Below, piece after piece: positions 49,473 to 59,438 of a DNA stretch of 64,000 nt (its first letter is position 1; each line of letters starts with the position of its first letter). The translations under genes were made by a program, and so were the position numbers. The DNA comes from a bacterium (GTDB taxonomy: Bacteria > Armatimonadota > Zipacnadia > Zipacnadales > Zipacnadaceae): positions 62,001 through 126,000 of the forward strand of contig JAUVXR010000001.1 in NCBI GenBank assembly GCA_030603495.1. The letters run 5' to 3'. The notes beneath the pieces are model-generated. The model had not been told where the DNA came from. It worked only from the letters and a program-made list of their open reading frames with translations, and did not search any database.

Positions 49473-51338
49473 CTAGAAAGTATGTCCAAAGCCAAAGTGT
49501 GTCTGGCTGCCATCTTCGCCAAAGCCGAAGTCGAGGCGGAGCGGGCCCAGGGGGGTGACCGCGCGAATGCCGAACCCCATGCCGACGTGGAGATCAAGGC
49601 GCTGGTCATCAGCCCCGATAGTAAAGCCCGGGATGATGGTATCAAAGGTGCCTCCGTAGGCGTCCCCAGCATCTACAAAGCCCACAACAGTCAAGCTGTC
49701 GCTCAGGCCGTAGCGGTACTCCGCATTGAAGAGGGCCATGTTCTCCCCCCGGTAGCGGTCCTGTTGGTAGCCGCGCAGGGAGTTGGCGCCACCGACGCTG
49801 AACGAGTCAAACAACGGGATGCTGCCAGTGGTCGTGCCGAGAAGCAAACGCAGGGCCAGGACATCATTGCTGCCGCGCATCGGCAAGTACCGGCGCTGCT
49901 CCCAGCGGTACTGCTGGTAGGTGCTTTCACCACCCAAGAAGCTGCCCGCCAGTTCCACAAGCGCGCTTCGATAGCCGCCACGGGTCGGGTTAGCCACGAT
50001 ATCCCGGGTATCGCCGTGCCAGCCCAGGTTGAAGCTATTGACCCGGCCACCGGGATGCAAGGGTGCCGCCACGACGATAGGCTTTTCGTCGTAGCCAGGC
50101 CCGGAGCCGCCGCTGCCAGGTAGAGCGAGCGTACTTATGGTACCGCCCAGGCTGCGACTGGCCTGGAGGAAGGAGCTGGAGACCTGTTCTGTACGCAGGC
50201 CGACGCTGACTTTCTCGGTCTCGGTCATGGGCCGGGCCAGGCCGATAGTAGCACCGGTACGACGCTCTTCGAATTCATCCTCGGCCAGACTGACCGCCGC
50301 GCCACCGATGAAACGACGCTGCCGCTCGGTGTCGAAGACATTGAAATTGAGTTCGGTGTTATTAACGTCCAGGTAGGGCTCGTAGAACTTAAAGTCGTAG
50401 CTGGTGCGGCCGAACAGCTCGAGGTCCAGAGAGCCGCGTTCGGCGCGGCCGCGCAGATTGTTCTCGGACACCGACAACATAGCCACAAAGCGGTCGAGTT
50501 CGCTGTAGGCAGCAGCGATAGAGACCATCCCAGTCGGCTTCTCCTCGACCCCGATTACCGGGATGACCGATGCTTTGCTGGGCTCGGGCTGGTCCGGGGG
50601 GACACGAGCCAGTCTGACGTCAGCCAGCTCAACGTCTTTGAATAGGCCCATATTGAAGATGCGATTCAAGTCCTGGGTAATGCGTTCCCGCCGGAACAGC
50701 TCGCCCGGTCGGGTCTTCACCTGGCGACGGACCACCCACTCTTCGGTTTTCTCCAGACCCTCGATAACGATCTCCTCGATATAGGCCTCGTTTATAACGA
50801 AGATGAGTACACCGAAGTCATCAATGTCGGCGTGCGCGACCTGGGCGATGTAGCCCTGTCGTTCATAGTAGCGCTGGATCTTCTCCACATCCGCGCGGAT
50901 GGGGCTCTCGCGGACATCAGTCGGAACGGCGATATGCCCTACTTGGCTGGTGATGGCTTGCCCGAGCTCTTCGTCAGTGACGACGGTGTTGCCCACGAAG
51001 ACAATCTGCTCGATGTGCTGGTGCTCGACGACGGTTATGACCACTTCGACATCTTCGCCGACCTGCCTATGGGCCAGTACCACCTCGGCGTAGTAACCCA
51101 TCTTCTTTATCGCCGCCTGGGCAGCCCACTTGGCTTGCTCTGTGTACGGCGCGCCAATATTGAGGATGTCTTTTAGCTGGTCGAGAATAGCATCGGCCGA
51201 GGTATATTGAACGCCGCGCACGACAATGTCGGCGATCAACGGTTGGCGTTGAGCGCTAGCCGATGACACTGCCACCGTCAACAGTAGGGCGGCAGCCACC
51301 GGGTAGACGATGAATGAGTTGCGCTTGGCAAGCCACAT
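49473..51338 (-). CDS. bamA: Outer membrane protein assembly factor BamA
   Basis: 621 residues with a signal peptide, about three POTRA domains (DRFVAMLS precedes the barrel; IVEVVGNTVV-type IVFVGNTVVTDEELGQ is a POTRA) and an Omp85 beta-barrel from about residue 290. It ends in F, as outer-membrane barrels do. It is short beside E. coli BamA (810 residues, five POTRAs), so two POTRAs appear lost. FGFDSFSVGGANSLRGY contains the conserved GxxSxRGY surface motif. It inserts other barrel proteins. Confidence 0.9.
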   Translation of the reverse strand: MWLAKRNSFIVYPVAAALLLTVAVSSASAQRQPLIADIVVRGVQYTSADAILDQLKDILNIGAPYTEQAKWAAQAAIKKMGYYAEVVLAHRQVGEDVEVVITVVEHQHIEQIVFVGNTVVTDEELGQAITSQVGHIAVPTDVRESPIRADVEKIQRYYERQGYIAQVAHADIDDFGVLIFVINEAYIEEIVIEGLEKTEEWVVRRQVKTRPGELFRRERITQDLNRIFNMGLFKDVELADVRLARVPPDQPEPSKASVIPVIGVEEKPTGMVSIAAAYSELDRFVAMLSVSENNLRGRAERGSLDLELFGRTSYDFKFYEPYLDVNNTELNFNVFDTERQRRFIGGAAVSLAEDEFEERRTGATIGLARPMTETEKVSVGLRTEQVSSSFLQASRSLGGTISTLALPGSGGSGPGYDEKPIVVAAPLHPGGRVNSFNLGWHGDTRDIVANPTRGGYRSALVELAGSFLGGESTYQQYRWEQRRYLPMRGSNDVLALRLLLGTTTGSIPLFDSFSVGGANSLRGYQQDRYRGENMALFNAEYRYGLSDSLTVVGFVDAGDAYGGTFDTIIPGFTIGADDQRLDLHVGMGFGIRAVTPLGPLRLDFGFGEDGSQTHFGFGHTF

Positions 51339-51341
51339 AGC

Positions 51342-51440
51342 TTATCCCCTCTGAGTCCTATTGATGATCCGTCGGTCAGTGCTTAACAGACGACTGATGC
51401 GGCGCAGTAATCCCCCGTGCGCCGTGGCCGGTTGTCTCAT
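51342..51440 (-). CDS. Possible 32-residue peptide after the sigma factor gene
   Basis: ATG 51440 lies just 7 bases after the sigma factor stop. The product is basic (RQPATAHGGLLRRISRLLST then DRRIINRTQRG), with GGGA before the ATG. Its stop lies inside the bamA ribosome-binding region. It may be the remnant of an anti-sigma factor or a chance frame. Confidence 0.25.
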   Translation of the reverse strand: MRQPATAHGGLLRRISRLLSTDRRIINRTQRG

Positions 51441-51447
51441 CTTTTCC

Positions 51448-52053
51448 CTATCTGCCCGGCATTTCCTCCTCATAAGAGTCGATCGGGTTGTTTGCAGCGG
51501 ACGCCAAGTAGGGCTCCAGCTTCTCCCGCAAGTCACTGCGAGCGCGAAACAGGCGGGACTTAACGGCCTGGAGGCTGCAGCCGAGCACTTCCCCAATCTC
51601 CTCGTAAGAGAGGTCCTCGTAATCGCGTAGAATGATAACCTCTTTGTAATCCTGCCTGAGCTGGGTGACGTAGTTGGCGATAAGTTCACCCAGTTCGGTG
51701 TTGGCGGTGAGATGCTCCGGCGCCTGCGACCAGTCTTCGACGTGACGTTGGCGCTGATCGCCTTCACTGCTCTCGACTGGCTCGTCCAACGAATAGCCAT
51801 GAAGCTGGCGCCGCCGCCCCATCCGCTCTAGCCGGTTCTTAGTCAGGTTAACCGCGATCCGATACAGCCAAGTATATACCTGGCTCTCTCCGCGAAAATC
51901 ATCCCAGGCCCGGTAGGCGTTGACAAAAGTGTCCTGCGTCAAGTCTTCCGCTTCCTGGCGATCGCCCAGAAGCCGATAGATGACAGCGTAGACACGCTTG
52001 TAGTTTTGAGCAATGACCCTGTCGAATTGTGTTGAGCTGGGCCGGTCACTCAC
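51448..52053 (-). CDS. ECF sigma factor (sigma-E-like)
   Basis: 201 residues from GTG 52053. Region 2 (VIYRLLGDRQEAEDLTQDTF; GESQVYTWLYRIAVNLTKN) and region 4 (LEELSYEEIGEVLGC-like DLSYEEIGEVLGCSLQAVKS) are complete. It directs RNA polymerase to stress promoters. A TTG at 52098 would lie inside the promoter -10, so I moved the start to GTG 52053, which has AGGA upstream. Position between bamA and tamB suggests an envelope-stress role. No anti-sigma gene follows. Confidence 0.9.
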   Translation of the reverse strand: MSDRPSSTQFDRVIAQNYKRVYAVIYRLLGDRQEAEDLTQDTFVNAYRAWDDFRGESQVYTWLYRIAVNLTKNRLERMGRRRQLHGYSLDEPVESSEGDQRQRHVEDWSQAPEHLTANTELGELIANYVTQLRQDYKEVIILRDYEDLSYEEIGEVLGCSLQAVKSRLFRARSDLREKLEPYLASAANNPIDSYEEEMPGR

Positions 52054-52097
52054 GGGCAGATCCTGCGTAATGCCTGGATATGACTGATGTTCAGGCA

Positions 52098-52106
52098 ATT
52101 ATACCA
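52098..52106 (-). promoter_or_regulatory. Extended -10 promoter of the ECF sigma gene
   Basis: On the minus strand TGGTATAAT: TG one base before TATAAT makes an extended -10. No good -35 is seen, which is acceptable for this promoter class. It covers the upstream TTG, supporting the later GTG start. Confidence 0.65.
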
Positions 52107-52205
52107 CAGAAGAGCTGCCGCTCGCCACCGTGGGCGCCGCGCCCGAGCCAGGTTGGCACGATAATTAGACAACTGGGCGCGCCGGCAGTTCCGGCAGCGC
52201 CCCAG

Positions 52206-55200
52206 CTAGAACTCGCGGGTAGAGCCGATGCGGAACTGGGAGTCCCCCTTTTCATCAGTGGCGAAGCTGACCCGCAGTCGGCGGGGTAGCTCATAGGAGA
52301 GACTCAGGTCCCACTCGTCTTCAAACTCGGAGACAACGTTATGCCGGTAACTGACCAGTAGATTTTCCATGACATGCTTCCCGATACGGACATCCACGGG
52401 CTGGTCAAAGCCAAATAGGACAGTGAACTGATCCAGGCCCAATGCTTGCTTAATCTGCTCTTCGAGAGGCCGGAGTATGGTGGCACGGAATCCGGCTGCC
52501 AGTAGCCCGCTGAATTGCTGAGACAGGAGCCGAGCGATGTCGGTACCCTCCGCGCCGTGGGCAGCGAACAGGCCCAGGGGCTGTGCACCGATGATTTGAT
52601 ACAACTGGTCCTCGCTCAGGGAGGGCTCGGACGTTAAGTGTAGATTGATCGGTTCGGGCAGATTGCCGTCAATGTTGATCAGTATGCGCAACTGCTCCAA
52701 CTGGCGGCCATCTACGAGGGCCGAAGCGATGATTTGTTCAGCCTGGCCCCATATCTCCCCGGACAGCCCCAGCTTAACCGGTGGGCGATACTCGCCGGAC
52801 ATGGGCCCATAGCGGTAAGCAACACCCAGCTCGGTGATGCGTACCGAACCGGCAGGTACGCTAGCCCTCTCGGGCCTGACCTCGATGCGGCCGGTGACAA
52901 GCGGCTTTTGGGATGTGCCGGTGGCATGGACGGCGTAGGCAGTAGGCTCCAGAGTAGCGGACAGGCTAGGGATCTTGAGTACGACATTGGGCCCGAGGCC
53001 CGCGACAAGATCGAAGCCCAGCGCAGGCTGGTTGGGCCCCCAACCATAGACTGGCCCGCCCGCACCGGCGCCCCCGGCTGGCGGTGCTACGCGGGCATCG
53101 TGCAGGACAAGCCGGCCGCCGACAGCAACTGGTTGCTCCGGTTCAGGGTTAGCCAGCGTGATTGAGCCATCCACCAAGCCATCGTAGACCGGAATGTACT
53201 TGAAGGCAGCGTCGCTCAAGTCTAGACGGATGTCCGCCTGGTTGTGGGCAAGCTGGGCCGGATCGAAGTTGGCCAAGCGGGCCCAGCCAGCGACTTGCAC
53301 AGTGCCGGGCCCCAGGGCGCCTTTGATCTCTTCAATGGTCAGCAGATGCGAGGAATCAGCCTGAGAGGCTAGCATAATCCGGCCGGTCAGGTCCTTGACA
53401 ACCGTCTGGCCGAACAAGCTCTGTTCGGGCGAGTCGAGGTCAACGGACAAGTCAAACTCATTGCCCCAGAATGTACTGAAGTCTCGAAGCCAGGCCTGGC
53501 CGGCTACGGTCACTGCAGTCTCGTCCCACTGCATAGTAGCCGTGCGGATGTCCACAATGTTCTGACCTTCCTGCCGGGCAAAGTCAACGTCGATTTGCAG
53601 GTTGTCAAAGCCGTGGCTGACGCCCGGCACGGCGAGCCTGGCGTCCGAAAGACGCAGGTAGCCCTGAAGCACCGGATCGTGCAGTTTGCCGGCGATGGTG
53701 ACTTCACTGTTCACCTGCCCCCGGGCCTTGAACTCACTCCAGATGGTGGCCTCGGCCACTTTGCTTGCTGGGGCCCGGGAGCGGAAGAACTCATCAAGCA
53801 GGGGAGGGAAAAAGCTCAAGTCGGTGTTTTCGATCTTGCCGGAAAGCGTGATCTCACCCTGGGGGTCCAGGCCCAGCGGCTCCCAGCGGAAGGGGAGCTT
53901 ACCACTGGCGACGATCTCCTGCTCGTCGAGCTTGAGGAGCATGATATCAATGTCCAGGCCGTTCTGATCGAGACGCAAAACCGGAATTCTAGCCAGGTCA
54001 AAGTGGACACCTTGGAAGGTAGGATTAAAGACGTCCAGACTGCCCATGAGGGCGGGCGAGCGGCTGGGGCCAGTGGCGTCAACAAGCAGGCTCACGGTAC
54101 CGCCCAAAGATATCGCCTCGGGCAGCCACTGGCGCCATTGAGCGATACTGAAGTTGGTACCGTCGGCGAACAGCGACAGTTCGCCGTCGGGGTCAACTTC
54201 TCCCTCAATGGTGAGCAGGCCCTCGCCCTGGGTGACCTCCATGTCTATCTCGCGCACCATAGCCAGCTCACCCTCGACTAGGTCCAGAGTCAACTTGCCG
54301 CTGACATCCGGTAGATCCTTGCGGTCGAAGCTAAGCTGCGTAACCTGAGTCTGCACCTGGGCGGTCAGAGCTTCCGGTGAACCCTGGACGTCGAGCAAGA
54401 GCTCCACTGCCCCGCGGGTGCGCAGGCTGTAGCTGCGCAGGTCGCGTGAGATGTCCCCACCCCCGTCAGTGGCGACCAGCTTGCTGATAGGGACGGCCAG
54501 TCGCAGCAACGCCTCGATGCGCCCGCCAGTCAGCTTCAGCTGTGCTCCTGCCTGCTTCTGCTCCCAGAAGTAGCTCGCACCTGCCTGGATTTCGGCGTCA
54601 CCGACCCGCAAGGTCGTATCCTGGAGGGAGACCTTGCCCCCTGCCACCACAACTATCGTGTCAATGGCGCTGACCTGTTGGCCGCCGATGACGAGCTGAG
54701 GCAAGAGCAGGTGCGCTTTGCCAATGGGGCCATCAGGCGTGGAGCGGATCTGGATAACGGGCAAATCCACACGGCCCTCGATCTGCACATCAGTCTTCTC
54801 GGGAGGGACAAATGCCTGCAGGTCGGCATTCTTGACGGAAAGACGGATCGAATACTCCGGCTTAACTGAGGAATCCTGCAAGTACTCCAGCCATTTCTCC
54901 ACCTGGCCCTCCAGGTCAACGGGGGCTTCGGCCACCATAAGGTGTCCTTCGCTGACGCGTAAGCTGTCTCGATCGGCAGTCACCGCTATACTCGCCTCGG
55001 TTATCGGATACGAGCCATACGAGCCGTAAGGAATCCCGACCTGTATGCTAAGGCGCGGGTCATCCACCGTGCCGGCCACCACAGCGGCCACTTCACCTAC
55101 GCCGCTGACGGGTGGGTTGAGGTCGGCCAGGTCGCTGACCTCCTCAAGCTGGATACCGACGATTCTGATGTCGCCAGCAACGGGCATCTGCTCGAAATCG

Positions 55201-57407
55201 TCACCCAGGCCCGCCAGCCGACCAGCGGCGCGAAGCGTTGCCGGTCCCCGCGCGGCCAGCAACTCCTCGAGCTGCACTGCCGACCGTTCAAGCTTGAGTT
55301 TGCCGAACAGGGCGTCAACGGCGAAATCTCGGCTGCCAGCGTCAAAAGCGACCAGTTGCGCCGTGCCCGCCAGATCGTCCAGTGAGCCGGTCAGACTACC
55401 CTGCAGGTAGGCGGTGCCCGTGAGATCGGGCTTGTTGAAATGTCGGCCCCAGGCAGCGATGTCCAGGTCGGCGGCAGTAAGCTGGAGGTCCATCTCCTCG
55501 CCGTCGAGACTGACAGCGCCGTGCGCCCAGAGCCGTCCCATGTCACTGCGGAGCTGCACGATGGGCAGATCGATATCTTCACCACACCACTGCACCAGGC
55601 CAACTGCCTCTTCCACGACGACATCCTGGAACCGGAGTCCCCTGACGCGGGCGCGGGCGGCTATGGTCGGCTGGTGCGCTGCGACAGAGCCGACCAGCAA
55701 GAGATTAGCCTGGCCGGCCAGGTCGGCAGTGTCAAATCCCCGCAGACGCGCCGCCTCCGCCAGTTGCAGGTCGCGGGCAGCGAGGTCGAAATAAACGGTG
55801 GGCGGCCCATGCTGGTTGAACTCGGCCAGGGCCTGCCCGACCAGCTCACCGCCGGCCACCTGGGCGCGGACGCCGGAGAGGCGTACCGTGGGGCCGGCCA
55901 TCTGCACACCCGCGCTGAGGCCGGTGATGGGCAGGTCGTCCACGGTGACCTGCTCGACCTGGAGAGTACTTTCCAGCACCGGCACATCACCGGCGTAGAG
56001 TAACTCGGCCTCAAGCCCGGCGACATCGCTGATGCGGACGGTATGAGCAACCGTTTCACTGCCAGAAGGCGTCGAAATAGTCAGAGGAGTGATACTGGCC
56101 TGTTGCGCACTGGCGCGCGCCGCAACCGCCTGGTCCACCACGTTGGGGACAGTGGCCTGCAACTCAAACCCGGTGAGCTTTACACGCACGCTCTCGGCCA
56201 ACGTCGCCTGGAGTTGGCCGGCGGACCGGGCCGCAAGGTCAACCGTCAGATCGGGGACAGGCCCAGCTACCCGGAGATCAGCATCAATCCGACCAGCTTG
56301 TTGGAGCACATCGAGCGACTGACGAGTCTGCAGCGGCAGCAGTGTTAGAAGCGAGCCAGACGCCAGATTCCTGACCTGAACCGACAGGTCAACGCCCAGG
56401 TGCGCCCAGTCAAAGAGGTTGCCCGTCGCCGTCACCTGAGCTCCATCCCACTGGGCAGTGAGGCTCTCGACGTCGATCCCCTCGGGCGTCACGCTGACGC
56501 GGCCAGCGAAGTAAACCGGCTCGCCCAGGTAGGCGATGTGGGCGGTGGCGTCGGATATCTGGGCGCACGCATAGTAATCGAGGCCGCGGTAGGCGTCGCC
56601 ACTGGTGCCAGACCACAGTGTGAACCGGCCGTGAAGGTGGCCGCTAGTCAGTTGAAAACCGGGGGACTGGACGAACCGGTCATACCACCACGCCGCGTCA
56701 ACACCGTCGAGTGTGCCGTCCACGGCGAAGATGTTCTTCTCGGTGTCAGCGTTGACATCGAGAATCACCGCGGAGACGCGCTCACCAGGGGAACCGGCCT
56801 CCAGGTGTGCCCGGAGCGGACCGAATTGGCTGACCAGCGCCTCCCCCTGCACGTCGGTAAAGCGCATCTCGATCGGCTGGCCGTCGCGGGTGGGGGCGAC
56901 TTCGTCGCGGTAGTCAATCACACTGTCACGGACGACAATCTGGCCGCGGAAACGCTGCTCGGGTGGCACCACTATCGGCGGTACGGCCGGCGGGAAGATC
57001 TGGGTGAGGTTTACCACTCCGCTTTCGTCGCGGACGACGTCGGCGTAGGCCTGCTCCAACTCCACGCGCTGAAGGCAGGCCAGCAGCGCTTTGCCCCGCA
57101 GCATGGCAAAGAGGTCATAGTCTAGCCGGATGCGCTCAGCCGCCAGTACGACCCCGTCTTCGAGCTTGCCCTCGGCAGCGATGGCGAAGCTATTTACCAC
57201 GACGCCGCTGAGCAGGTCGCCCTCGATCTCGCCGACCTGGACCTCCCGCCCGCTGCGCTTCGCCAACTCCTCAGCGATGACCGCACGCACCTGCGCATGC
57301 ACCCAGTCAGTCCGGCTCGCAAGGTATATGCCGGCAACCGCCAGCAGGGCCAGCGGTACCAGACAGATTAGGAGGGCTCTAACGATGCGCCGCAGCAAGA
57401 CAATCAC
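52206..57407 (-). CDS. tamB: Translocation and assembly module protein TamB (AsmA/DUF490 family)
   Basis: 1733 residues from GTG 57407, with an N-terminal anchor (LLICLVPLALLAVAGIYLA) and a very long beta-taco body of repeated strands. The C-terminus has the TamB domain (PINLHLTSEPSLSEDQLYQI; FGFDQPVDVRIGKHVMENLL) ending in ...SQFRIGSTREF. TamB bridges inner and outer membranes for lipid transport or barrel assembly. It is longer than E. coli TamB (1259). No TamA separate gene is visible; BamA here may be the partner, as proposed in lineages lacking TamA. Confidence 0.9.
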   Translation of the reverse strand: MIVLLRRIVRALLICLVPLALLAVAGIYLASRTDWVHAQVRAVIAEELAKRSGREVQVGEIEGDLLSGVVVNSFAIAAEGKLEDGVVLAAERIRLDYDLFAMLRGKALLACLQRVELEQAYADVVRDESGVVNLTQIFPPAVPPIVVPPEQRFRGQIVVRDSVIDYRDEVAPTRDGQPIEMRFTDVQGEALVSQFGPLRAHLEAGSPGERVSAVILDVNADTEKNIFAVDGTLDGVDAAWWYDRFVQSPGFQLTSGHLHGRFTLWSGTSGDAYRGLDYYACAQISDATAHIAYLGEPVYFAGRVSVTPEGIDVESLTAQWDGAQVTATGNLFDWAHLGVDLSVQVRNLASGSLLTLLPLQTRQSLDVLQQAGRIDADLRVAGPVPDLTVDLAARSAGQLQATLAESVRVKLTGFELQATVPNVVDQAVAARASAQQASITPLTISTPSGSETVAHTVRISDVAGLEAELLYAGDVPVLESTLQVEQVTVDDLPITGLSAGVQMAGPTVRLSGVRAQVAGGELVGQALAEFNQHGPPTVYFDLAARDLQLAEAARLRGFDTADLAGQANLLLVGSVAAHQPTIAARARVRGLRFQDVVVEEAVGLVQWCGEDIDLPIVQLRSDMGRLWAHGAVSLDGEEMDLQLTAADLDIAAWGRHFNKPDLTGTAYLQGSLTGSLDDLAGTAQLVAFDAGSRDFAVDALFGKLKLERSAVQLEELLAARGPATLRAAGRLAGLGDDFEQMPVAGDIRIVGIQLEEVSDLADLNPPVSGVGEVAAVVAGTVDDPRLSIQVGIPYGSYGSYPITEASIAVTADRDSLRVSEGHLMVAEAPVDLEGQVEKWLEYLQDSSVKPEYSIRLSVKNADLQAFVPPEKTDVQIEGRVDLPVIQIRSTPDGPIGKAHLLLPQLVIGGQQVSAIDTIVVVAGGKVSLQDTTLRVGDAEIQAGASYFWEQKQAGAQLKLTGGRIEALLRLAVPISKLVATDGGGDISRDLRSYSLRTRGAVELLLDVQGSPEALTAQVQTQVTQLSFDRKDLPDVSGKLTLDLVEGELAMVREIDMEVTQGEGLLTIEGEVDPDGELSLFADGTNFSIAQWRQWLPEAISLGGTVSLLVDATGPSRSPALMGSLDVFNPTFQGVHFDLARIPVLRLDQNGLDIDIMLLKLDEQEIVASGKLPFRWEPLGLDPQGEITLSGKIENTDLSFFPPLLDEFFRSRAPASKVAEATIWSEFKARGQVNSEVTIAGKLHDPVLQGYLRLSDARLAVPGVSHGFDNLQIDVDFARQEGQNIVDIRTATMQWDETAVTVAGQAWLRDFSTFWGNEFDLSVDLDSPEQSLFGQTVVKDLTGRIMLASQADSSHLLTIEEIKGALGPGTVQVAGWARLANFDPAQLAHNQADIRLDLSDAAFKYIPVYDGLVDGSITLANPEPEQPVAVGGRLVLHDARVAPPAGGAGAGGPVYGWGPNQPALGFDLVAGLGPNVVLKIPSLSATLEPTAYAVHATGTSQKPLVTGRIEVRPERASVPAGSVRITELGVAYRYGPMSGEYRPPVKLGLSGEIWGQAEQIIASALVDGRQLEQLRILINIDGNLPEPINLHLTSEPSLSEDQLYQIIGAQPLGLFAAHGAEGTDIARLLSQQFSGLLAAGFRATILRPLEEQIKQALGLDQFTVLFGFDQPVDVRIGKHVMENLLVSYRHNVVSEFEDEWDLSLSYELPRRLRVSFATDEKGDSQFRIGSTREF

Positions 57408-57491
57408 TCGCCTGGGTCGAGATAAGCCAGAGAATCACAGCACGCTCGCTGGGCAACAAGCTCGCCACGAACTGGCAACTTGCGCCACCGT

Positions 57492-58397
57492 CTATTTCGC
57501 CACGACTTCCCGGGCGGCCTCCGCCGCGCAGTAGCTGCTGCGCACGAACGGGCCAGAGATGACCTGGGCAATGCCCGCCTCTCGTCCCCACTCCTTATAC
57601 AGCTCGAACTCCTCGGGAGGGACGTAGCGGCTGACCGGACGGTGCTGGCGGGTAGGCTGGAGGTATTGGCCGACGGTCAGGATGCTCACACCGACTTGGG
57701 CTAGGTCAGCCATCGTCGCGCGGATCTCTTCACCGGATTCGCCGAGGCCAACAATGAGACCCGACTTGATGAGCAGTTCTAGAGCCATCTGGTGAGCTGC
57801 GGCCAGTACCGCCAGGGAACGGTCATAATCGGCCTGGGGCCGAACTTCAGCCTGAAGGCGGCGGATCGTCTCAACGTTGTGGTTGAAGACCGTCGGGCCG
57901 GCCTCGATAACCACAGCGACGGCAGCTAGATTGCCCAAAAAGTCCGGCGTGAGCACCTCGACAGCAGCCGTGGGAAGGCGCTGGTGAACAGCTCGGATGG
58001 TATCAGCAAAGTGCCGCGCACCACCGTCGGGCAGGTCATCGCGGGTGACGGAGGTCACAACGACGAAATCGAGGCCCAACTCCCCGGCCATCTCCGCAAC
58101 GCGCTGGGGTTCCTGCGGGTCAAGCGGCGGGGGTTTCCCGTGGCTTATTGCACAAAAGCGGCAGTTGCGGGTGCAGACCGTGCCCATAATCAGGAAAGTC
58201 GCCGTGCCGCACCCGTAGCACTCGCCGATATTGGGGCAGCCCGCCTGCTCACAGACAGTCGCCACATGGTGCGAGCCGAGCAGACGGCGCGTGCTGCTGC
58301 TAAGCTGCCGCTTCTTTATCTTCACCCGCAGCCACGGAGGCAAGGGGCCGGGGCCTGGCGGCAGTTCCATCTCGGCTGTGGGGACATCCTGATTCAT
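57492..58397 (-). CDS. lipA: Lipoyl synthase
   Basis: 301 residues. First cluster C-x4-C-x5-C (VCEQAGCPNIGECYG), radical-SAM CTRNCRFC, and C-terminal RSSYCAAE are all intact. It inserts two sulfurs into octanoyl groups on dehydrogenase E2 and GcvH proteins. lipB is not adjacent. ATG at 58397; 13 bases upstream is the thiL stop. Confidence 0.95.
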   Translation of the reverse strand: MNQDVPTAEMELPPGPGPLPPWLRVKIKKRQLSSSTRRLLGSHHVATVCEQAGCPNIGECYGCGTATFLIMGTVCTRNCRFCAISHGKPPPLDPQEPQRVAEMAGELGLDFVVVTSVTRDDLPDGGARHFADTIRAVHQRLPTAAVEVLTPDFLGNLAAVAVVIEAGPTVFNHNVETIRRLQAEVRPQADYDRSLAVLAAAHQMALELLIKSGLIVGLGESGEEIRATMADLAQVGVSILTVGQYLQPTRQHRPVSRYVPPEEFELYKEWGREAGIAQVISGPFVRSSYCAAEAAREVVAK

Positions 58398-58410
58398 AAG
58401 CTGATCTTAC

Positions 58411-59430
58411 CTATTGCACGGCAAAATGGTCCCAGCCGCCCTGCGGCAGCTCCATAGGGCTGCCGTCACTGGCGAGCACCGTCACCCCTAGGCCTTTGCT
58501 CACAGAGCCGATGCGTGTCAACATGACACCAACCTTCTGGGCCTCGGCCACAGCTTGATCAGCGTAGGCTGGCGGGAGAGCCAGGAGCAGTTCGTATTCC
58601 TCGCCGCCGGTCAGGGCCCAAGGCACGGGGTCGGCATCAGGCTGCACGGCCGCCTCCGCACAGGCTGGCGAAACCGGCAGGCAAGGCGCCTCGATGGTCA
58701 GGGCCACCGCGCTGCGCTCAGCGATGTGCCCGGCATCCTGCACGAGGCCGTCGCTGATATCAATTGCCGCCGGCGGCTCGGGTAATTGCCGCAGAGCTTG
58801 CGCCAAGGCGAGTTGAGGAGTTGGCCGTGTGAATCTACTGCGCAGGGCCGCGGGCAGTGCGTCGGCATTCGCTGCCCGCCCGGACTCCAGGAGGTGGAAA
58901 GCAGCCGCCGCTCCACCGAGGGTGCCGCTCACCAGCAGGATGTCGTCCGGACGAGCGGTACTGCGCAGCCAGGGGCGGTCCACCTCCCCCACCACAACCA
59001 CGTCGAGCCATACACCCGCGGGAGTGGCAAAGGTATCGCCGCCGGCGAGGCTCGCATCCCAACTCCTGGCGACATCGTGGAGGCCACGCACCAACTGCTC
59101 GCCAAAGGCGGCGTCTTCGCCAGGAGGCAGTCCCACGGAGAGCAAGACAGCGCGGGCTTCGCCGCCCATCGCCGCGATATCACTCAGCGCTGCGCACGCC
59201 GCCCGCATGCCGATCTGCTCAGCGGAGAGCCACTCGCGTCGAAAATGCCGGCCTTCAACGAAGGCGTCGGTGGTGACCAGCACATAGCAGTCGCCGCTGG
59301 TCTTCAGCACCGCGGCGTCATCACCAATGCCCTCGACCACAGCCCCTTCAGGCTCACCAACCAACTCGGCGACTCTTGCTATGAAGCCAAACTCGCCCAA
59401 TTTCTCCAGTCGCACCGGCCGCACTCTCAA
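58411..59430 (-). CDS. thiL: Thiamine-monophosphate kinase ThiL
   Basis: 339 residues. EGIGDDAAVLKTS near residue 33, TTDAFVEGRHF, SLAGGDTF and DISDGLVQDAGH are the ThiL/PurM-fold metal and ATP sites. It phosphorylates thiamine phosphate to thiamine pyrophosphate. The open frame starts at TTG 59430; GTG 59424 is an alternative. No other thiamine genes are near. Confidence 0.9.
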   Translation of the reverse strand: MRVRPVRLEKLGEFGFIARVAELVGEPEGAVVEGIGDDAAVLKTSGDCYVLVTTDAFVEGRHFRREWLSAEQIGMRAACAALSDIAAMGGEARAVLLSVGLPPGEDAAFGEQLVRGLHDVARSWDASLAGGDTFATPAGVWLDVVVVGEVDRPWLRSTARPDDILLVSGTLGGAAAAFHLLESGRAANADALPAALRSRFTRPTPQLALAQALRQLPEPPAAIDISDGLVQDAGHIAERSAVALTIEAPCLPVSPACAEAAVQPDADPVPWALTGGEEYELLLALPPAYADQAVAEAQKVGVMLTRIGSVSKGLGVTVLASDGSPMELPQGGWDHFAVQ

Positions 59431-59438
59431 TCAGCGGC

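Noticed and set aside
53595-54281. Several long + frames opposite tamB (for example 53595-54281, 55440-56003, 56400-57125)
   Set aside because: The TamB frame is continuous with a clear domain layout; these antisense frames are common in GC-rich DNA.
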